Below the pieces are notes generated by a model, which made no database searches, was not told the DNA's origin, and saw only the letters and a list, made by a program, of their open reading frames with translations. Below, in pieces: positions 46,744-57,247 of a stretch of 64,000 bases of DNA. A program made the translations under genes and the position numbers. Origin of the DNA: Burkholderia sp. TSV86 (GTDB taxonomy: Bacteria > Pseudomonadota > Gammaproteobacteria > Burkholderiales > Burkholderiaceae); assembly GCF_001522865.1 (NCBI RefSeq), contig NZ_LOWB01000075.1, positions 1 to 64,000 on the forward strand. Direction: 5' to 3'. The stretch's first letter is position 1. Every line of letters starts with the position of its first letter.

Positions 46744-49128
46744 GTGCATCAACCTTTGTTGGCGTGCCGGCCGCTTCGCGCCGCACTAACCGGCGCTTTC
46801 GGCCTCTGCGCAGCAGCCGCGTCCGCCGCCGACCCCGCATCCGCCTTCGCGCCGCCCGCCGCTTCCGCACCGCTTGCCGCGAACGCCATGCCGCAACCCG
46901 CCGCACTCGGCGCCACCGCACCGCGCGCGGCCGCAACAACGCATCCGACACGCGCCAAGTCCATTTCCGGCGCACCCAAACCCGGCGCACTCGCCGCACA
47001 CGGCGATGGACGCACGCTCGATCCGATCACTGTCACCGCCACGCGCACCGCATCCGCCGCGAGCCGCATCGCGGCAAGCGTATCGACGCTGACCAACACC
47101 GATCTTGAAGAACAACAGGCCGCGTCCATCAAGGACGCGCTACGTTACGAACCTGGCGTCACCGTGCGCCGCCCGCCGTATCGCCCGGCGGGCGCGGCAT
47201 CGGCGGGCGGCCGCGGCGGCGATTCGAGCATCAACATCCGCGGCCTCGAGGGCAATCGCGTGCTGCTGATGGAGGACGGCATTCGCCTGCCGAACGCGTT
47301 TTCGTTCGGCCCGCTCGAAGCCGGCCGCGGGGACTACGCTGATCTCGACACGCTCAAGCGCATCGAGATTCTACGCGGCCCTGCGTCGGCGCTGTACGGC
47401 AGCGACGGCCTGACAGGGGCCGTCAACTTCATCACGAAAGACCCGTCCGACCTGCTATCGGTCTATCGAAAGAAAACCTACTTCTCGTTGCGCCCCAGCT
47501 ATGACTCGGTGGATCGCAGTTTCGGCGCGACAGTCTCGGCCGCCGCCGGCAACGACCGCATACAGGCGATGTTGATCGCATCCGGCCGCCGCGGCCACGA
47601 ACTCGACACGCACGGCCACGACAATTCGGCAAGCGCCGCGCGCACGAGTGCGAATCCTCAGGAGGTCTACACAGAATCGCTGCTCGGCAAGCTGACGTTG
47701 ACGCCTACCTCTCACGACACATTCAAGCTCACCGCCGAAACGGTGCGACGCCGCATCGATACGAACGTGCTATCGGCGATCAATCCGCCGGCAACGCTCG
47801 GCCTCACCGCGAACGACAAACTCGAACGCAACCGCTTCAGCATCGATTACGACTTCCATGACGATGCCGCCCGCTGGTTCCAGACCGCGCACGTGCAGCT
47901 CCACTATCAGGAAGCCACGCAGGATCAGTACTCGTTCGAAACGCGCGGCGCGAACTTTCGCTCGCGCTCGCGCGCGAACCGCTATAGCGAGCGCGCGCTC
48001 GGCGGCTCGGCGTTCGCCGAGAGCGCATTCACGACCGGGCCGTTCGCGCATAAGCTGCTGTACGGCGTGGACGGCAGCGTCGATCGGATCAAGAGCCTGC
48101 GCGACGGCACCGTCGCGAGCCCCGGCGAGTCGTTCCCGAACAAGGCGTTTCCCGATACCGACTACACGCTCGTCGGCGCGTTCGTTCAGGACCAAATCAG
48201 CCACGCCCGGCTGCTCGTCACGCCGGGGCTACGCTTGGATGCCTATCGCTTAAGCCCGGCCGCGAGCGATCCGCTGTATCCCGGGCAGGCGGTCAACACG
48301 AGCGATCACGCGCTGTCACCGCGTTTGGCGGTGCTGTACCAAGTGTCGCCCGCGTTGACTCCATACGCGCAATACGCGCACGGCTTCCGCACGCCGACGC
48401 CCGATCAGGTCAACAACAGCTTCTCGAATCCGATCTACGGCTACACGTCGATCGGCAATCCTAATCTGAAGCCGGAAACCAGCGACACGATCGAGGCGGG
48501 GCTGCGCGGCACGCTCGGCACGGGTCATGGACCGCTGCACTATAGCGTCGCGGCATTCGCGGGCCGTTATCGCAACTTCATCTCGCAGCGCACGATCGGC
48601 GGCACCGGCCGGCCAAGCGATCCGCTCGTGTTCCAGTATGTGAATTTCGCGAATGCGCGGATCCACGGCTTCGAAGGACGCGCGCAATGGGTGATGCCGA
48701 GCGGTTTCACGCTGAAAACGGCGATGGCCTTCGCGAAAGGCTCGACGCAGGACAACGGCGCGGCAAGCCAGCCGCTCGACACGATCAATCCGTTCTCCGC
48801 AGTGTTCGGCGTGCGCTACGAGCCCAGCGAGCGTTGGTTCGCGCAGGCCGACCTGCTATTGCAGGCAGGCAAACGCCATCGCGACGTCCCACCGGATACC
48901 TGCGCGCAAAAAACCTGCTTCACGCCGCCGTCGTCGTTCGTCGTCGATCTGCGCGGCGGCTATCGCTTCAACAAGCATGTCAGCACCTATCTGGGCATTC
49001 ATAACCTGTTCGACCGTAAATACTGGAACTGGTCGGACGTGCGCGGCATCGCCGCCGATTCGAAAGTGCTCGACGCCTATACCGCGCCCGGCCGCAGCGT
49101 AGCGGTCAGCATGAAAGTGGATTTTTAA
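46744..49128 (+). CDS. hmuR: TonB-dependent haem/haemoglobin receptor HmuR
   Basis: 794 residues from the GTG at 46744, which follows GGGAGA; an upstream ATG at 46693 would give an odd leader. Signal peptide (RAALTGAFGLCAAAASAAD), then a long Ala/Pro-rich spacer, a plug domain (TVTATRTASAASRIAASVS, INIRGLEGNRVLLMEDGIRLP, GPASALYGSDGLTGAVNFITKDP) and a 22-strand barrel ending VAVSMKVDF. The NPNLKPE motif (GNPNLKPETSDTIEAGL) is typical of haem receptors. First gene of hmuRSTUV. Confidence 0.92.
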   Translation: MHQPLLACRPLRAALTGAFGLCAAAASAADPASAFAPPAASAPLAANAMPQPAALGATAPRAAATTHPTRAKSISGAPKPGALAAHGDGRTLDPITVTATRTASAASRIAASVSTLTNTDLEEQQAASIKDALRYEPGVTVRRPPYRPAGAASAGGRGGDSSINIRGLEGNRVLLMEDGIRLPNAFSFGPLEAGRGDYADLDTLKRIEILRGPASALYGSDGLTGAVNFITKDPSDLLSVYRKKTYFSLRPSYDSVDRSFGATVSAAAGNDRIQAMLIASGRRGHELDTHGHDNSASAARTSANPQEVYTESLLGKLTLTPTSHDTFKLTAETVRRRIDTNVLSAINPPATLGLTANDKLERNRFSIDYDFHDDAARWFQTAHVQLHYQEATQDQYSFETRGANFRSRSRANRYSERALGGSAFAESAFTTGPFAHKLLYGVDGSVDRIKSLRDGTVASPGESFPNKAFPDTDYTLVGAFVQDQISHARLLVTPGLRLDAYRLSPAASDPLYPGQAVNTSDHALSPRLAVLYQVSPALTPYAQYAHGFRTPTPDQVNNSFSNPIYGYTSIGNPNLKPETSDTIEAGLRGTLGTGHGPLHYSVAAFAGRYRNFISQRTIGGTGRPSDPLVFQYVNFANARIHGFEGRAQWVMPSGFTLKTAMAFAKGSTQDNGAASQPLDTINPFSAVFGVRYEPSERWFAQADLLLQAGKRHRDVPPDTCAQKTCFTPPSSFVVDLRGGYRFNKHVSTYLGIHNLFDRKYWNWSDVRGIAADSKVLDAYTAPGRSVAVSMKVDF

Positions 49129-49174
49129 TGCGCTTCGCCCCCCTTCCGCCATCCGGCCTTCGAGGAATACCGAC

Positions 49175-50323
49175 ATGATGAACATTGCCGCTTCCGCTCC
49201 CGCATCCGCTGCCGTGCCCATCGCCGGCCGCACGCTCGCGCCCGACGAACTGCGCGACGCGTTCCTGCGCCTGAAGGAAACCCGCAAGTTGCGCAACCGC
49301 GACGCCGCGCAATTACTTGGCGTCAGCGAGGGCGAGGCGCTCGCGGCGTTCGCGGGCGAACGCGTCGTGCGGCTTGAGCCAAGCTTCATCGAGCTGTTCG
49401 AGGAAATGCCGCGGCTACGCGGCATCATGGCGCTGACGCGCAATGCGGCCGCCATCCACGAGAAAGACGGCGCATTCGAGCAGATGAGCCACGACGGCCC
49501 GGTGGGCCTCGCGCTCGGCGCGATCGATCTGCGGATCTTCTATCGCCACTGGGCATCGGGCTTTGCCGTTCACGAGCCGACCGCGCACGGTACGATGAAA
49601 AGCCTGCAATTCTTCGATACGCATGGCCATGCGGTACACAAGGTCTATCTGCGCAAGCACAGTGATCACGCCGCATTCGATGCGTTCGTGTCGCGCTGGC
49701 GCACACCGGCGCAAAACACGCGGCTCGCCGTCGAGCCCGAACCGGGCGCGCTCGCCGAGAGGCCCGACGAAGCAATCGACGTTGCCGGCCTGCGCGCCGC
49801 ATGGGATGCGATGACCGATACGCATGCATTCCACAGCATTCTCGGCCGCTTCGGCGTCACGCGCACGCAGGCGTTGCGGCTCGCCGGCGCGCAACGCGCG
49901 CGGCGCGTCGCGCCCGATGCCACGCGCCGTGTGCTCGAGCGCACAGCGCTGAGCCGGCTGCCGATCATGGTTTTCGTCGGCAATCGCGGGATGATCCAGA
50001 TTCACACCGGGCCCGTCGAGAACATCCGCCGCACCGGGCCGTGGATCAACGTGCTCGACGAAGGCTTCAACTTGCATTTGCGCGGCGATCTTATCGCGTC
50101 GGCATGGGTCGTGAACAAACCGACGAGCGACGGCCCCGTCACGTCGCTCGAGCTGTTCGACACCGCCGGCGATTCGATCGCGATGCTGTTCGGCGCACGC
50201 AAGCCGGGGCAACCGGAATTGTCGGGCTGGCGGGAACTCGTCGGCGCGCTGCAAACGGCAGGCGACACGAACGCCAATGCACGCGCCAATGCGCATGTCG
50301 ACGAAGCCGGAGCGAAGCGATGA
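49175..50323 (+). CDS. hmuS: Hemin-degrading/haem-carrier protein HmuS
   Basis: 382 residues with two repeated HemS-type halves (LRDAFLRLKETRKLRNRDAAQLLGVSEGEALAAF, then GRFGVTRTQALRLAGAQRARRV). VFVGNRGMIQIHTGPVENI and LRGDLIASAWVVNKPTSDGPVTSLELFD are the haem-pocket strands. Cytoplasmic haem handling after import. GAGGAA precedes the ATG at 49175. It overlaps hmuT by ATGA. Confidence 0.93.
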   Translation: MMNIAASAPASAAVPIAGRTLAPDELRDAFLRLKETRKLRNRDAAQLLGVSEGEALAAFAGERVVRLEPSFIELFEEMPRLRGIMALTRNAAAIHEKDGAFEQMSHDGPVGLALGAIDLRIFYRHWASGFAVHEPTAHGTMKSLQFFDTHGHAVHKVYLRKHSDHAAFDAFVSRWRTPAQNTRLAVEPEPGALAERPDEAIDVAGLRAAWDAMTDTHAFHSILGRFGVTRTQALRLAGAQRARRVAPDATRRVLERTALSRLPIMVFVGNRGMIQIHTGPVENIRRTGPWINVLDEGFNLHLRGDLIASAWVVNKPTSDGPVTSLELFDTAGDSIAMLFGARKPGQPELSGWRELVGALQTAGDTNANARANAHVDEAGAKR

Positions 50324-51249
50324 GCGGTGCGCGCATCGATACGCGCCGCCGCAAGTGGCTCACCAGCGCAGGCGTGCTGGCGCTGGCCGCCGTCAGCCCA
50401 CGCACGCTTGCGCACACGCCGCCGCAGACGAGCCTGCATCCGCAGCGCGTCATTGCGATCGGCGGCTCGATCGCCGAGACGATCTATGCATTGGACGGCG
50501 CACGCAGCGCGCACCACGAACTCGTCGGCGCCGACACGACATGCACATATCCGGACGCCGCGCGCCGCTTGCCGAAAGTCGGCTACCAGCGCGCGCTATC
50601 GGCGGAAGGATTGTTGTCGCTGCGGCCCGATCTCGTACTCGCCTCGTCGCAAGCCGGGCCGCCCGATGCGCTCGCGCAACTCGGGCGCGCCGGCGTGACG
50701 GTCAAGACGTTCGACGACACACATGATGTCGAATCGGTGCGCCGCAAAATTCGCGGTATCGCCCAGGCGCTTTCGCTCACGCAAGCGGGCGATGCGCTGC
50801 TCGCGCGCTTCGAGCGCGATTGGCGGGCGAGCGTCGCGCGCGTCGAGGCCGCGCCGCCTCGTACAACGCAACGCGCCCCCGCGCGCGTGCTGTTCGTGCT
50901 CAACCACACCGGCAATCAAGCGCTCGTCGCCGGCCAGCAAACCGCCGCCGATGCAATGATCCGCTATGCGGGCGCGCGCAACGCGATGGTCGGCTTCGAT
51001 CACTACAAACCGCTGAACGCCGAGGCGCTGGTCAGCGCCGCGCCGGACGTGGTGCTGATCACGGACGAAGGGTTGCAGGCGCTCGGCGGCAGCGACGCGC
51101 TATGGGCCGCGCCCGGCTTCGCGGCGACGCCGGCCGCACGCGCACGGCGCGTCGTTGCGCTCGACGCATTGTTTCTGCTCGGCTTCGGGCCGCGCCTGCC
51201 GCAAGCGGTCGCTGAATTGCAGCGCCGGCTGAACACCGCGCTCGCATGA
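50320..51249 (+). CDS. hmuT: Periplasmic haem-binding protein HmuT
   Basis: 309 residues of the BtuF/FhuD class III binding fold (HPQRVIAIGGSIAETIYALDG, HHELVGADTTCTYPDAARRLPKVGYQRALSAEGLLSLRPDLVLASSQAGPP). The N-terminus RRRKWLTSAGVLALAAVSPRTLA has a twin-arginine-like start. It delivers haem to HmuUV. The start overlaps the hmuS stop. Confidence 0.93.
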   Translation: MSGARIDTRRRKWLTSAGVLALAAVSPRTLAHTPPQTSLHPQRVIAIGGSIAETIYALDGARSAHHELVGADTTCTYPDAARRLPKVGYQRALSAEGLLSLRPDLVLASSQAGPPDALAQLGRAGVTVKTFDDTHDVESVRRKIRGIAQALSLTQAGDALLARFERDWRASVARVEAAPPRTTQRAPARVLFVLNHTGNQALVAGQQTAADAMIRYAGARNAMVGFDHYKPLNAEALVSAAPDVVLITDEGLQALGGSDALWAAPGFAATPAARARRVVALDALFLLGFGPRLPQAVAELQRRLNTALA

Positions 51250-51643
51250 GCCCGCGCGCTTACATCATCGCGGTTATGCCGGATTCGATTGATCATTCGG
51301 ATTCCGGTGTATTTTCGTCGATGACGCGCTGGCCGCCCTGTTCGGTGCACTCAATGCATTCGATAGATTCGACGCAATCGCGAACAATGTGCTTGGTGAA
51401 TCCTGCGCGTCTAATGCGCGCCGCCAGGCGCGTCTTGCCTGCGGTGCACAGGTGCTGCCGCCGCGCCCGCTCACCCGCTCACCTCATTACGCATCCAATT
51501 CGCGCATCCTCGCCTCATCGAGCGAACCCGCGCGGCCGGTCCGTTTTGTGTCATGCATGACAAAACAAACGCCCCTCTGCCGCGCGGTGCATCGCGCTGG
51601 CCGATCGTCTTCCACCACTGCGCCATCGCCGCGCCCCGTTGAG
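51250..51643. other. 394-bp gap inside the hmu operon
   Basis: A gap before hmuU; no intact gene seen. The hmuU frame extends back to 51389 with low-complexity residues, so part may be coding for an N-terminal extension. Confidence 0.4.
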
Positions 51644-52774
51644 ATGAGACTCGCCACCCGCTCCCCGTCGGCCGATTCGGCGCGCCCCTTGCCGCTTATC
51701 GAATCCGCACCCGCCAACGCCGCCACCAACGCGCATCGCAGGCGACGCGCCGTGCGCACGCTCATCGTGCTCGCACTGGCACTCGCGCTCGCCGTGCTCG
51801 CCGCGCTTTGCATCGGCGCTTATCCGCTCACGCCCGCGCAATTGCTCGACGCGCTCACAGCCTCCGATACGCTGCTGCCGAGCGACCCCATGCGGCGGCA
51901 AGCGCGAGCGGTGCTGCTGGAAATCCGTGCGCCGCGTGTCGCGCTCGCATTGCTGGTCGGTGCCGGTTTCGGCATGGCCGGGGCAGCCACGCAAGCGCTG
52001 TTTCGCAATCCGCTTGCCGATCCGGCCTTGATCGGCGTATCGAGCGGCGCGGCGCTCGGGGCATCGGCGTTGATCGTGCTCGGGCCGGGCGTCGTCGCCG
52101 GGCCGGTCGCGCTTGGCTATCTGCCGATTGCCGCATTCGCGGGCGCACTCGGCGTCGCGGCACTCATCCACCGGTTCGCGGCAACGCGGGGCCAGCTCGC
52201 GCTGCCGCTACTGCTGCTTGCCGGCATCGCCATCAATGCGCTCTGCGGCTCGATAATCGGACTGCTGACTTATTTCGCCAACGACACGCAGTTGCGCTCA
52301 CTGACGTTTTGGAGCCTCGGCAGCGTGGGAGGCGCGCATTGGCGCACGATCATCGCGGTCACACCGTTCGCGCTCGCCGGCTGCGCGCTGCTCGCACGCG
52401 AGCGGCACGCGCTGAATGCGCTGCAGCTCGGCGAAACGCAGGCGCAGCATCTCGGCGTGCCGGTGCTGCGCGTAAAGCGCCGCGTAATCGTCGGCACCGC
52501 GTTATGCATAGGCTCGCTCGTCTCGTGTACCGGAATGATCGGTTTCATCGGGATGATCGCGCCGCATTGGGTGCGGCTCGCGGTCGGCCCCGACCAGCGG
52601 ATCGCGATGCCGGGCGCGGCGCTGCTCGGCGCGCTCGTCGCGCTCTGCGCCGATCTTGCGGCGCGAACGCTCGCCGCGCCGGCCGAAATTCCGCTCGGCA
52701 TCCTCACCGCGCTGCTCGGCGCACCGTTTTTCCTCGCGCTGCTGTGGAAACAGCGCGCCGCGCTGGGCGCTTGA
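51644..52774 (+). CDS. hmuU: Haem ABC transporter permease HmuU (FecCD/BtuC family)
   Basis: About 376 residues; nine to ten membrane helices. [49 protein letters not shown] and [29 protein letters not shown] are BtuC-family hallmarks. The start is uncertain: ATG at 51644 or 51557, both with weak ribosome sites. hmuV follows after 16 bp. Confidence 0.9.
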   Translation: MRLATRSPSADSARPLPLIESAPANAATNAHRRRRAVRTLIVLALALALAVLAALCIGAYPLTPAQLLDALTASDTLLPSDPMRRQARAVLLEIRAPRVALALLVGAGFGMAGAATQALFRNPLADPALIGVSSGAALGASALIVLGPGVVAGPVALGYLPIAAFAGALGVAALIHRFAATRGQLALPLLLLAGIAINALCGSIIGLLTYFANDTQLRSLTFWSLGSVGGAHWRTIIAVTPFALAGCALLARERHALNALQLGETQAQHLGVPVLRVKRRVIVGTALCIGSLVSCTGMIGFIGMIAPHWVRLAVGPDQRIAMPGAALLGALVALCADLAARTLAAPAEIPLGILTALLGAPFFLALLWKQRAALGA

Positions 52775-52790
52775 CACTGCGAATCGAATC

Positions 52791-53609
52791 ATGCTGATCG
52801 CCGATCATCTTCACGTTACCCGTGGTAACAACGCCATCCTTCGCAATCTGTCGATCCGGATCGTCCCCGGCCGCGTCACCGCCTTGCTCGGGCGCAACGG
52901 CGCGGGCAAAAGCACGCTGCTCGAAGTACTGGCGGGCGACTTGAAAGCCTCGGGCATGGCGCGCAACGCGACGCTCAGCGGTACGGTGACGCTCAACGGC
53001 GAACCGCTCAGCAAGATCCCCACGCCGCGTCTCGCACGGCTGCGCGCGGTGCTGCCGCAAGCGTCGTTGCCTGCGTTCCCGTTCAGCGTATTGGAAATCG
53101 TGCGGCTCGGCCGCTATCCCCACGCGCGGCGCACTGGCGTGCTCACGCACGAAGACAACGATATCGCCTCGCAAGCGCTCGCACTCGCCGGCGCGGCCGC
53201 GCTCGGCGCCCGCGACGTCACGACGCTTTCGGGCGGAGAGCTGGCGCGTGTGCAGTTCGCGCGCGCCGTCGCGCAACTCTGGCCGAGCGGAGAATCCGCG
53301 AATTCAGCGCGCTATTTGCTACTGGACGAGCCCACCGCCGCACTCGATCTCGCACATCAGCACCAAGTGCTCGCTCTGTCGCAACGCCTCGCTCGCGAAT
53401 GGAACATCGGCGTACTGACGATCATGCATGACCCGAATCTCGCCGCTCGCCATGCGGACCGGCTCGCGTTGCTCGCAAACGGCGCGATCATCGCCGATGA
53501 CGTGCCCGCTGAGGTGATGCGCGCCGATCTGTTCGAGCGTTGTTACGGGTTTCGTGTGAAGCTCGTCGATGCGGGAGACGGTGCGGCGCCGGTCGTCGTG
53601 CCTGCATGA
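52791..53609 (+). CDS. hmuV: Haem ABC transporter ATPase HmuV
   Basis: 272 residues. Walker [10 protein letters not shown] (about 34-42), Q-loop after AVLPQ, signature [14 protein letters not shown], Walker [15 protein letters not shown]-loop IMHDPNLAA. The HmuV-specific '[22 protein letters not shown]' region is present. Energises haem import with HmuU; last gene of the operon. Confidence 0.95.
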   Translation: MLIADHLHVTRGNNAILRNLSIRIVPGRVTALLGRNGAGKSTLLEVLAGDLKASGMARNATLSGTVTLNGEPLSKIPTPRLARLRAVLPQASLPAFPFSVLEIVRLGRYPHARRTGVLTHEDNDIASQALALAGAAALGARDVTTLSGGELARVQFARAVAQLWPSGESANSARYLLLDEPTAALDLAHQHQVLALSQRLAREWNIGVLTIMHDPNLAARHADRLALLANGAIIADDVPAEVMRADLFERCYGFRVKLVDAGDGAAPVVVPA

Positions 53610-53975
53610 GCGCGCCGACGGTGGGTCCGGGCGGCACTTGCCGCCGCTGATTCCTCCGTTGGCGCGACACGCGCCGAGCGGTTCGAGCGTCACGATGCAT
53701 TCCACGCGGACCGATCGCTGCGAAAGACGGCGCAACGTCCGTCATCAAGCTCCCGTATGCGACAGATCGCACTCGATAACCACGCTCACGAACCCCGCTC
53801 GCCGCCCGCCATGCCTCCATCAACTCGATACGCGCCGAGCCGTGCGCACACCGCCATGCATTCCACGGCAGACGTCGACGATGAAAACGATGAACGCACT
53901 CGTGCGGATTCGATCTACGCCACCATCACGGCAGCTATATGCAGGCTCTATCGGCACGTGCAAGTAAGCGTCCCA
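53610..53975. other. 366-bp spacer after hmuV, convergent end
   Basis: No gene seen; lies between convergent hmuV and the TRIC-type gene. No clear intrinsic terminator found. Confidence 0.4.
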
Positions 53976-54584
53976 TCAGCCTGCATCGAGCGGACCAAAC
54001 GCCTTCATCCGCCAGCCTCGCCGCACGGCCAACATGCGCAACGCGAATCCGCTCAGCAGCGCCGCAATGGTTACGATGCCGTGCGGCACGCCAAGCGCCT
54101 GCAATCCGACATACAGCGCGCCCGTCAGCAGCGCGACGCTCGCATATAGCTCCTTGCGCAGCACGAGCGGCACCTCGTTACACAGCAAATCGCGCAGCAT
54201 CCCGCCGCAAACGCCCGTGATCGCGCCCGCCAGCACGATCACGACCGGGCTGGAAACGACGCTCGCCGCAATGTCGCAGCCGATGATCGAAAACGCGGCG
54301 AGCCCGAGTGCGTCGACAGCGATGAACCACGACTTCAAGCGTGCCACGTGCGCGGCAGTCATTGACGCGAACGTCGCCGCCGCCAGCGTCAGCAGCAAGT
54401 ATTCCGGATGCGCGATCCAGGTCAACGGATAGCGGCCGAGCAGCACGTCGCGCACAGTACCGCCGCCCAACGCGGTCACCGCACCGACGAAGGCCAAACC
54501 GAAGCGGTCCATGCCGCGCTGCATCGCCATCAGCGCCCCCGACATCGCCTCCGCGACGATCGCAATCAGATAGAGCGTATGCAT
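53976..54584 (-). CDS. TRIC-type (UPF0126/YicG-like) cation channel family protein
   Basis: 202 residues with seven hydrophobic helices and two repeats carrying the family motif GGGTVRDVLLGRYP and CGGMLRDLLCNEVP. Family structures show trimeric potassium-permeable channels; physiological role in bacteria is unclear (some members have been linked to glycine transport). No ribosome site is obvious at the ATG. Confidence 0.9.
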   Translation of the reverse strand: MHTLYLIAIVAEAMSGALMAMQRGMDRFGLAFVGAVTALGGGTVRDVLLGRYPLTWIAHPEYLLLTLAAATFASMTAAHVARLKSWFIAVDALGLAAFSIIGCDIAASVVSSPVVIVLAGAITGVCGGMLRDLLCNEVPLVLRKELYASVALLTGALYVGLQALGVPHGIVTIAALLSGFALRMLAVRRGWRMKAFGPLDAG

Positions 54585-54596
54585 TCGATCCGCCGC

Positions 54597-54824
54597 TCAG
54601 CCGACGGTACGAAACCATTCGGGCACGCTTGCGGGTTCGGCCTCGTCGATCTCGGGCGCTGTCTTCGCGATGGCGGTGGCGCGTGTGTTTGAGCCTGCGT
54701 TTGCGCCGGCATCGGCCACGCCATGCGCCGGCATGCACCTCAAGCACGGCTTGCGCACGGGTTCGCGCGGCGGCACTGCATTGCGCGTCGCTTTTAGCAT
54801 CGCATTCGGCGTGCGGTCGATCAT
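54597..54824 (-). CDS. Small hypothetical protein
   Basis: 75 residues, Ala/Pro/Arg-rich, with a CLRC pair near the middle (KPCLRCMPAHG) and an acidic C-terminus ending PEWFRTVG. AAGGA is well spaced before the ATG. It may be co-transcribed with the TRIC gene 12 bp downstream. No domain recognised. Confidence 0.5.
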   Translation of the reverse strand: MIDRTPNAMLKATRNAVPPREPVRKPCLRCMPAHGVADAGANAGSNTRATAIAKTAPEIDEAEPASVPEWFRTVG

Positions 54825-54987
54825 GTCGTGATCCTTCTATTCTTCGTATCGGTAGGGCAGTGCGAAATGGGTTGAACAGCTCGCCGTACAACCCGCCGAT
54901 GCCGCCCCGGCACTAAAAATCGGCAAGATTATCCGGCCGCGGGCGTGCGCACGGATTGTCGAGCAGCGATGCCGTATTCGCTACAAT

Positions 54988-55014
54988 ATTTAGCCAAAGT
55001 TAAATACGCTAAAT
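54988..55014. promoter_or_regulatory. Dyad ATTTAGC-N13-GCTAAAT, candidate ArgP operator
   Basis: An AT-rich inverted repeat 45 bp upstream of argP and 160 bp before the divergent small gene. LysR regulators usually bind such T-N11-A-type dyads near their own promoter, so this is the likely autoregulatory site. Confidence 0.55.
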
Positions 55015-55059
55015 TTTTCTTAGAATTCCACACGGCCTGAGCCGTTCTATTCGCAACCC

Positions 55060-56004
55060 ATGACGATCGATCCCAAACAGGCGGCAGCACTGCTCGCCGT
55101 CGCAGACACTGGCAGTTTCGAGCAGGCGGCGGCGCGGCTGCACGTCACGGCGTCGGCGGTCACCCAGCGGGTGCGGGCACTGGAGACGAGCATCGGCGCG
55201 CCGCTTTTGCTCCGCACACGGCCATGCCGGCCGACGGCCGCCGGCCAACGCGTACTGCAGCATCTGCGCCGCATCGCGCTGCTGCACGCGGATCTGCAAG
55301 CCGATCTCACCGCAGAGCACGGCTCGACCATCGCGGTGACCATCGCGCTCAATTCGGACAGCCTCGGAGCGTGGTTTCTGCCCGCGCTGACCTCGGTGCT
55401 CGCCGGAGAGCGGATGCTGTTCGAGCTGATCGTCGAGGATCAGGACCACACCTATGCGCTGCTCGAAAGCGGCATGGCGATCGGCTGCGTGACCACCGAA
55501 AGCAAGCCGATGCGCGGCTGCACGGCGACGCCGCTCGGCTCGATGCGCTACCGGCTGATCGCCGCGACCGAGTTCGCCGCACGCTGGTTTCCCGACGGCC
55601 TGACGCGCGCAAGCGCGCGCCAAGCGCCGATCGTCGCGCACAGCCGGCGCGACGCGCTGCAATTCTCGTTTTTAAAGGAACGGCTCGGCCTGCCCGAAGG
55701 CGCGTTTTCGTGCCACTACGTGCCCGGCACGCACGCGCACTTCGCCGCCGTGCGGCACGGCCTCGGCTACGCGATGGTGCCCGAGCTGCTGCTCGATTCG
55801 CGGCCGCTCGCAAAGCTGGGCCTCGTCGATCTCGCGCCGGGACGTGTGACGGACGTATCGTTGTATTGGCACGCGTGGACCGTGCAGTCGCCCACGATGG
55901 AATCGCTGTCTGCGCGCGTCGTCGATGCGGCACGGCGTCTGCTCGCGCCGCCGCTTGCCGCCGGCGCGGGTATCACGCGCGCGAACGCGCGAAGTAAGCG
56001 CTGA
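55060..56004 (+). CDS. argP: LysR-family regulator ArgP (IciA)
   Basis: 314 residues. Starts MTIDPKQAAALLAVADTGSFEQAAARLHVTASAVTQRVRALETSIGAPLLLRTRPCRPTAAG, the ArgP-type HTH with the RTRPC motif; the effector region has AVTIALNSDSLGAWFLPAL, FELIVEDQDHTYALLESGMAIGCVTTE. ArgP senses lysine/arginine and controls exporters and lysine genes. No lysE/argO is adjacent; lysO lies far upstream in the window. The 3' end overlaps the convergent ltaE gene by 32 bp. Confidence 0.9.
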   Translation: MTIDPKQAAALLAVADTGSFEQAAARLHVTASAVTQRVRALETSIGAPLLLRTRPCRPTAAGQRVLQHLRRIALLHADLQADLTAEHGSTIAVTIALNSDSLGAWFLPALTSVLAGERMLFELIVEDQDHTYALLESGMAIGCVTTESKPMRGCTATPLGSMRYRLIAATEFAARWFPDGLTRASARQAPIVAHSRRDALQFSFLKERLGLPEGAFSCHYVPGTHAHFAAVRHGLGYAMVPELLLDSRPLAKLGLVDLAPGRVTDVSLYWHAWTVQSPTMESLSARVVDAARRLLAPPLAAGAGITRANARSKR

Positions 56005-56986
56005 TTGCGCCGACGACCGTATCGATATCGTCGCGCGACACGTCGAGATGCGTGACGAAGCGCGCCGAATAGAGCATTTGCGTGAGTATCCCGCGCGCCT
56101 TCAGCCACGTTTCCAGCGGCGCGCAATCGGCTTCGGGAATCTGCGCGAACACCATGTTCGTCGCCTGCGACAGCACCTTGATCTCGTCGATCCGCGCAAG
56201 CCCCTGCGCGAGATGCTCAGCGTTCGCATGATCGTCGGCAAGGCGCTCGACATTGTGCTCGAGCGCATACAGGCAGGCTGCGGCGAGCAGGCCGGACTGC
56301 CGCATGCCGCCACCAAGCATCTTGCGCCAGCGGCGCGCCTGCGCGATCAGCTCGCGGCTGCCGACGAGCACCGAGCCGACCGGCGCGCCGAGCCCCTTCG
56401 AGAAGCAGATCGAGACCGTATCGAACGGCGCACAATGCTCGGCAAGCGAGCGCCCCGACGCCACTGCCGCGTTGCACAAGCGCGCGCCGTCCAGATGCGT
56501 CGCCAGGCCGTGGCGGCGCGCGAGCGCGGCCGCTTCTTCGACGTAGCCGGCGGGCAATACCTTGCCGCCGATCGTGTTCTCGAGCGCGAGAACGCGCGTG
56601 CGCGCGAAATGATCGTCGAGCGGCTTGATCGCGGCGGCGATCTTGTCGAGCGGCAGCGTGCCGTCGGCCGCGTTCTCGATCGGCTGCGGCTGGATGCTGC
56701 CGAGCACCGCCGCGCCGCCGCCTTCGTATCGATACGTATGCGCCGCCTGCCCGACGATGTATTCGTCGCCACGGCCGCAATGCGCCATCAGCGCCACGAG
56801 ATTGCTCTGCGTGCCGCTCGGGCAGAAGAGCCCCGCCTCCTTGCCCGCGCGCTCGGCAACGGCGGCCTGCAAACGCTGCACGGTGGGATCGTCGCCCCAT
56901 ACGTCGTCGCCCACGTCGGCGGCCGCCATTGCGGCCAGCATCGGCGCGCCCGGGCGCGTTACGGTATCGCTGCGTAAATCGATCAT
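55973..56986 (-). CDS. ltaE: Low-specificity L-threonine aldolase
   Basis: 337 residues of the fold-type I PLP family: MIDLRSDTVTRPGAPMLAAMAAADVGDDVWGDDPTV, LFCPSGTQSNLVALMAHCGRGDEYIVG, HLDGARLCNAAVASG, and the PLP-lysine in SICFSKGLGAPVGSVL. It splits threonine/allo-threonine to glycine and acetaldehyde. Start at 56986 with CAGGTAA upstream. Confidence 0.93.
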   Translation of the reverse strand: MIDLRSDTVTRPGAPMLAAMAAADVGDDVWGDDPTVQRLQAAVAERAGKEAGLFCPSGTQSNLVALMAHCGRGDEYIVGQAAHTYRYEGGGAAVLGSIQPQPIENAADGTLPLDKIAAAIKPLDDHFARTRVLALENTIGGKVLPAGYVEEAAALARRHGLATHLDGARLCNAAVASGRSLAEHCAPFDTVSICFSKGLGAPVGSVLVGSRELIAQARRWRKMLGGGMRQSGLLAAACLYALEHNVERLADDHANAEHLAQGLARIDEIKVLSQATNMVFAQIPEADCAPLETWLKARGILTQMLYSARFVTHLDVSRDDIDTVVGAISAYFARSRA

Positions 56987-57247
56987 CTGGTTACCTGTCG
57001 GAGTCTCGTCGAAAAAGGCGCCCGCGCGCGGTGAGGCGAGATGTCGAGTGTACGCAATTCGCGCGGATGCCGCCGGGCCGGGCATGGCGGCAATACCCGC
57101 GCCGCCGGCCGCGCACGCGCGCCGGCGCCGTCGGCAGCCCGACGGCCTGCCCAAGTGCCCAGTCATTCGCTTCGCTGCGGCGCGGTGTATTGCCGCACGT
57201 GCGTCATCCCGCCGCGGCGCGCGCCATGCGTGCTAAACACATCGAAT
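56987..57247. other. Spacer between ltaE and cydA promoter
   Basis: Divergent upstream region of both genes; no gene seen in its GC-rich left part. Confidence 0.4.
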
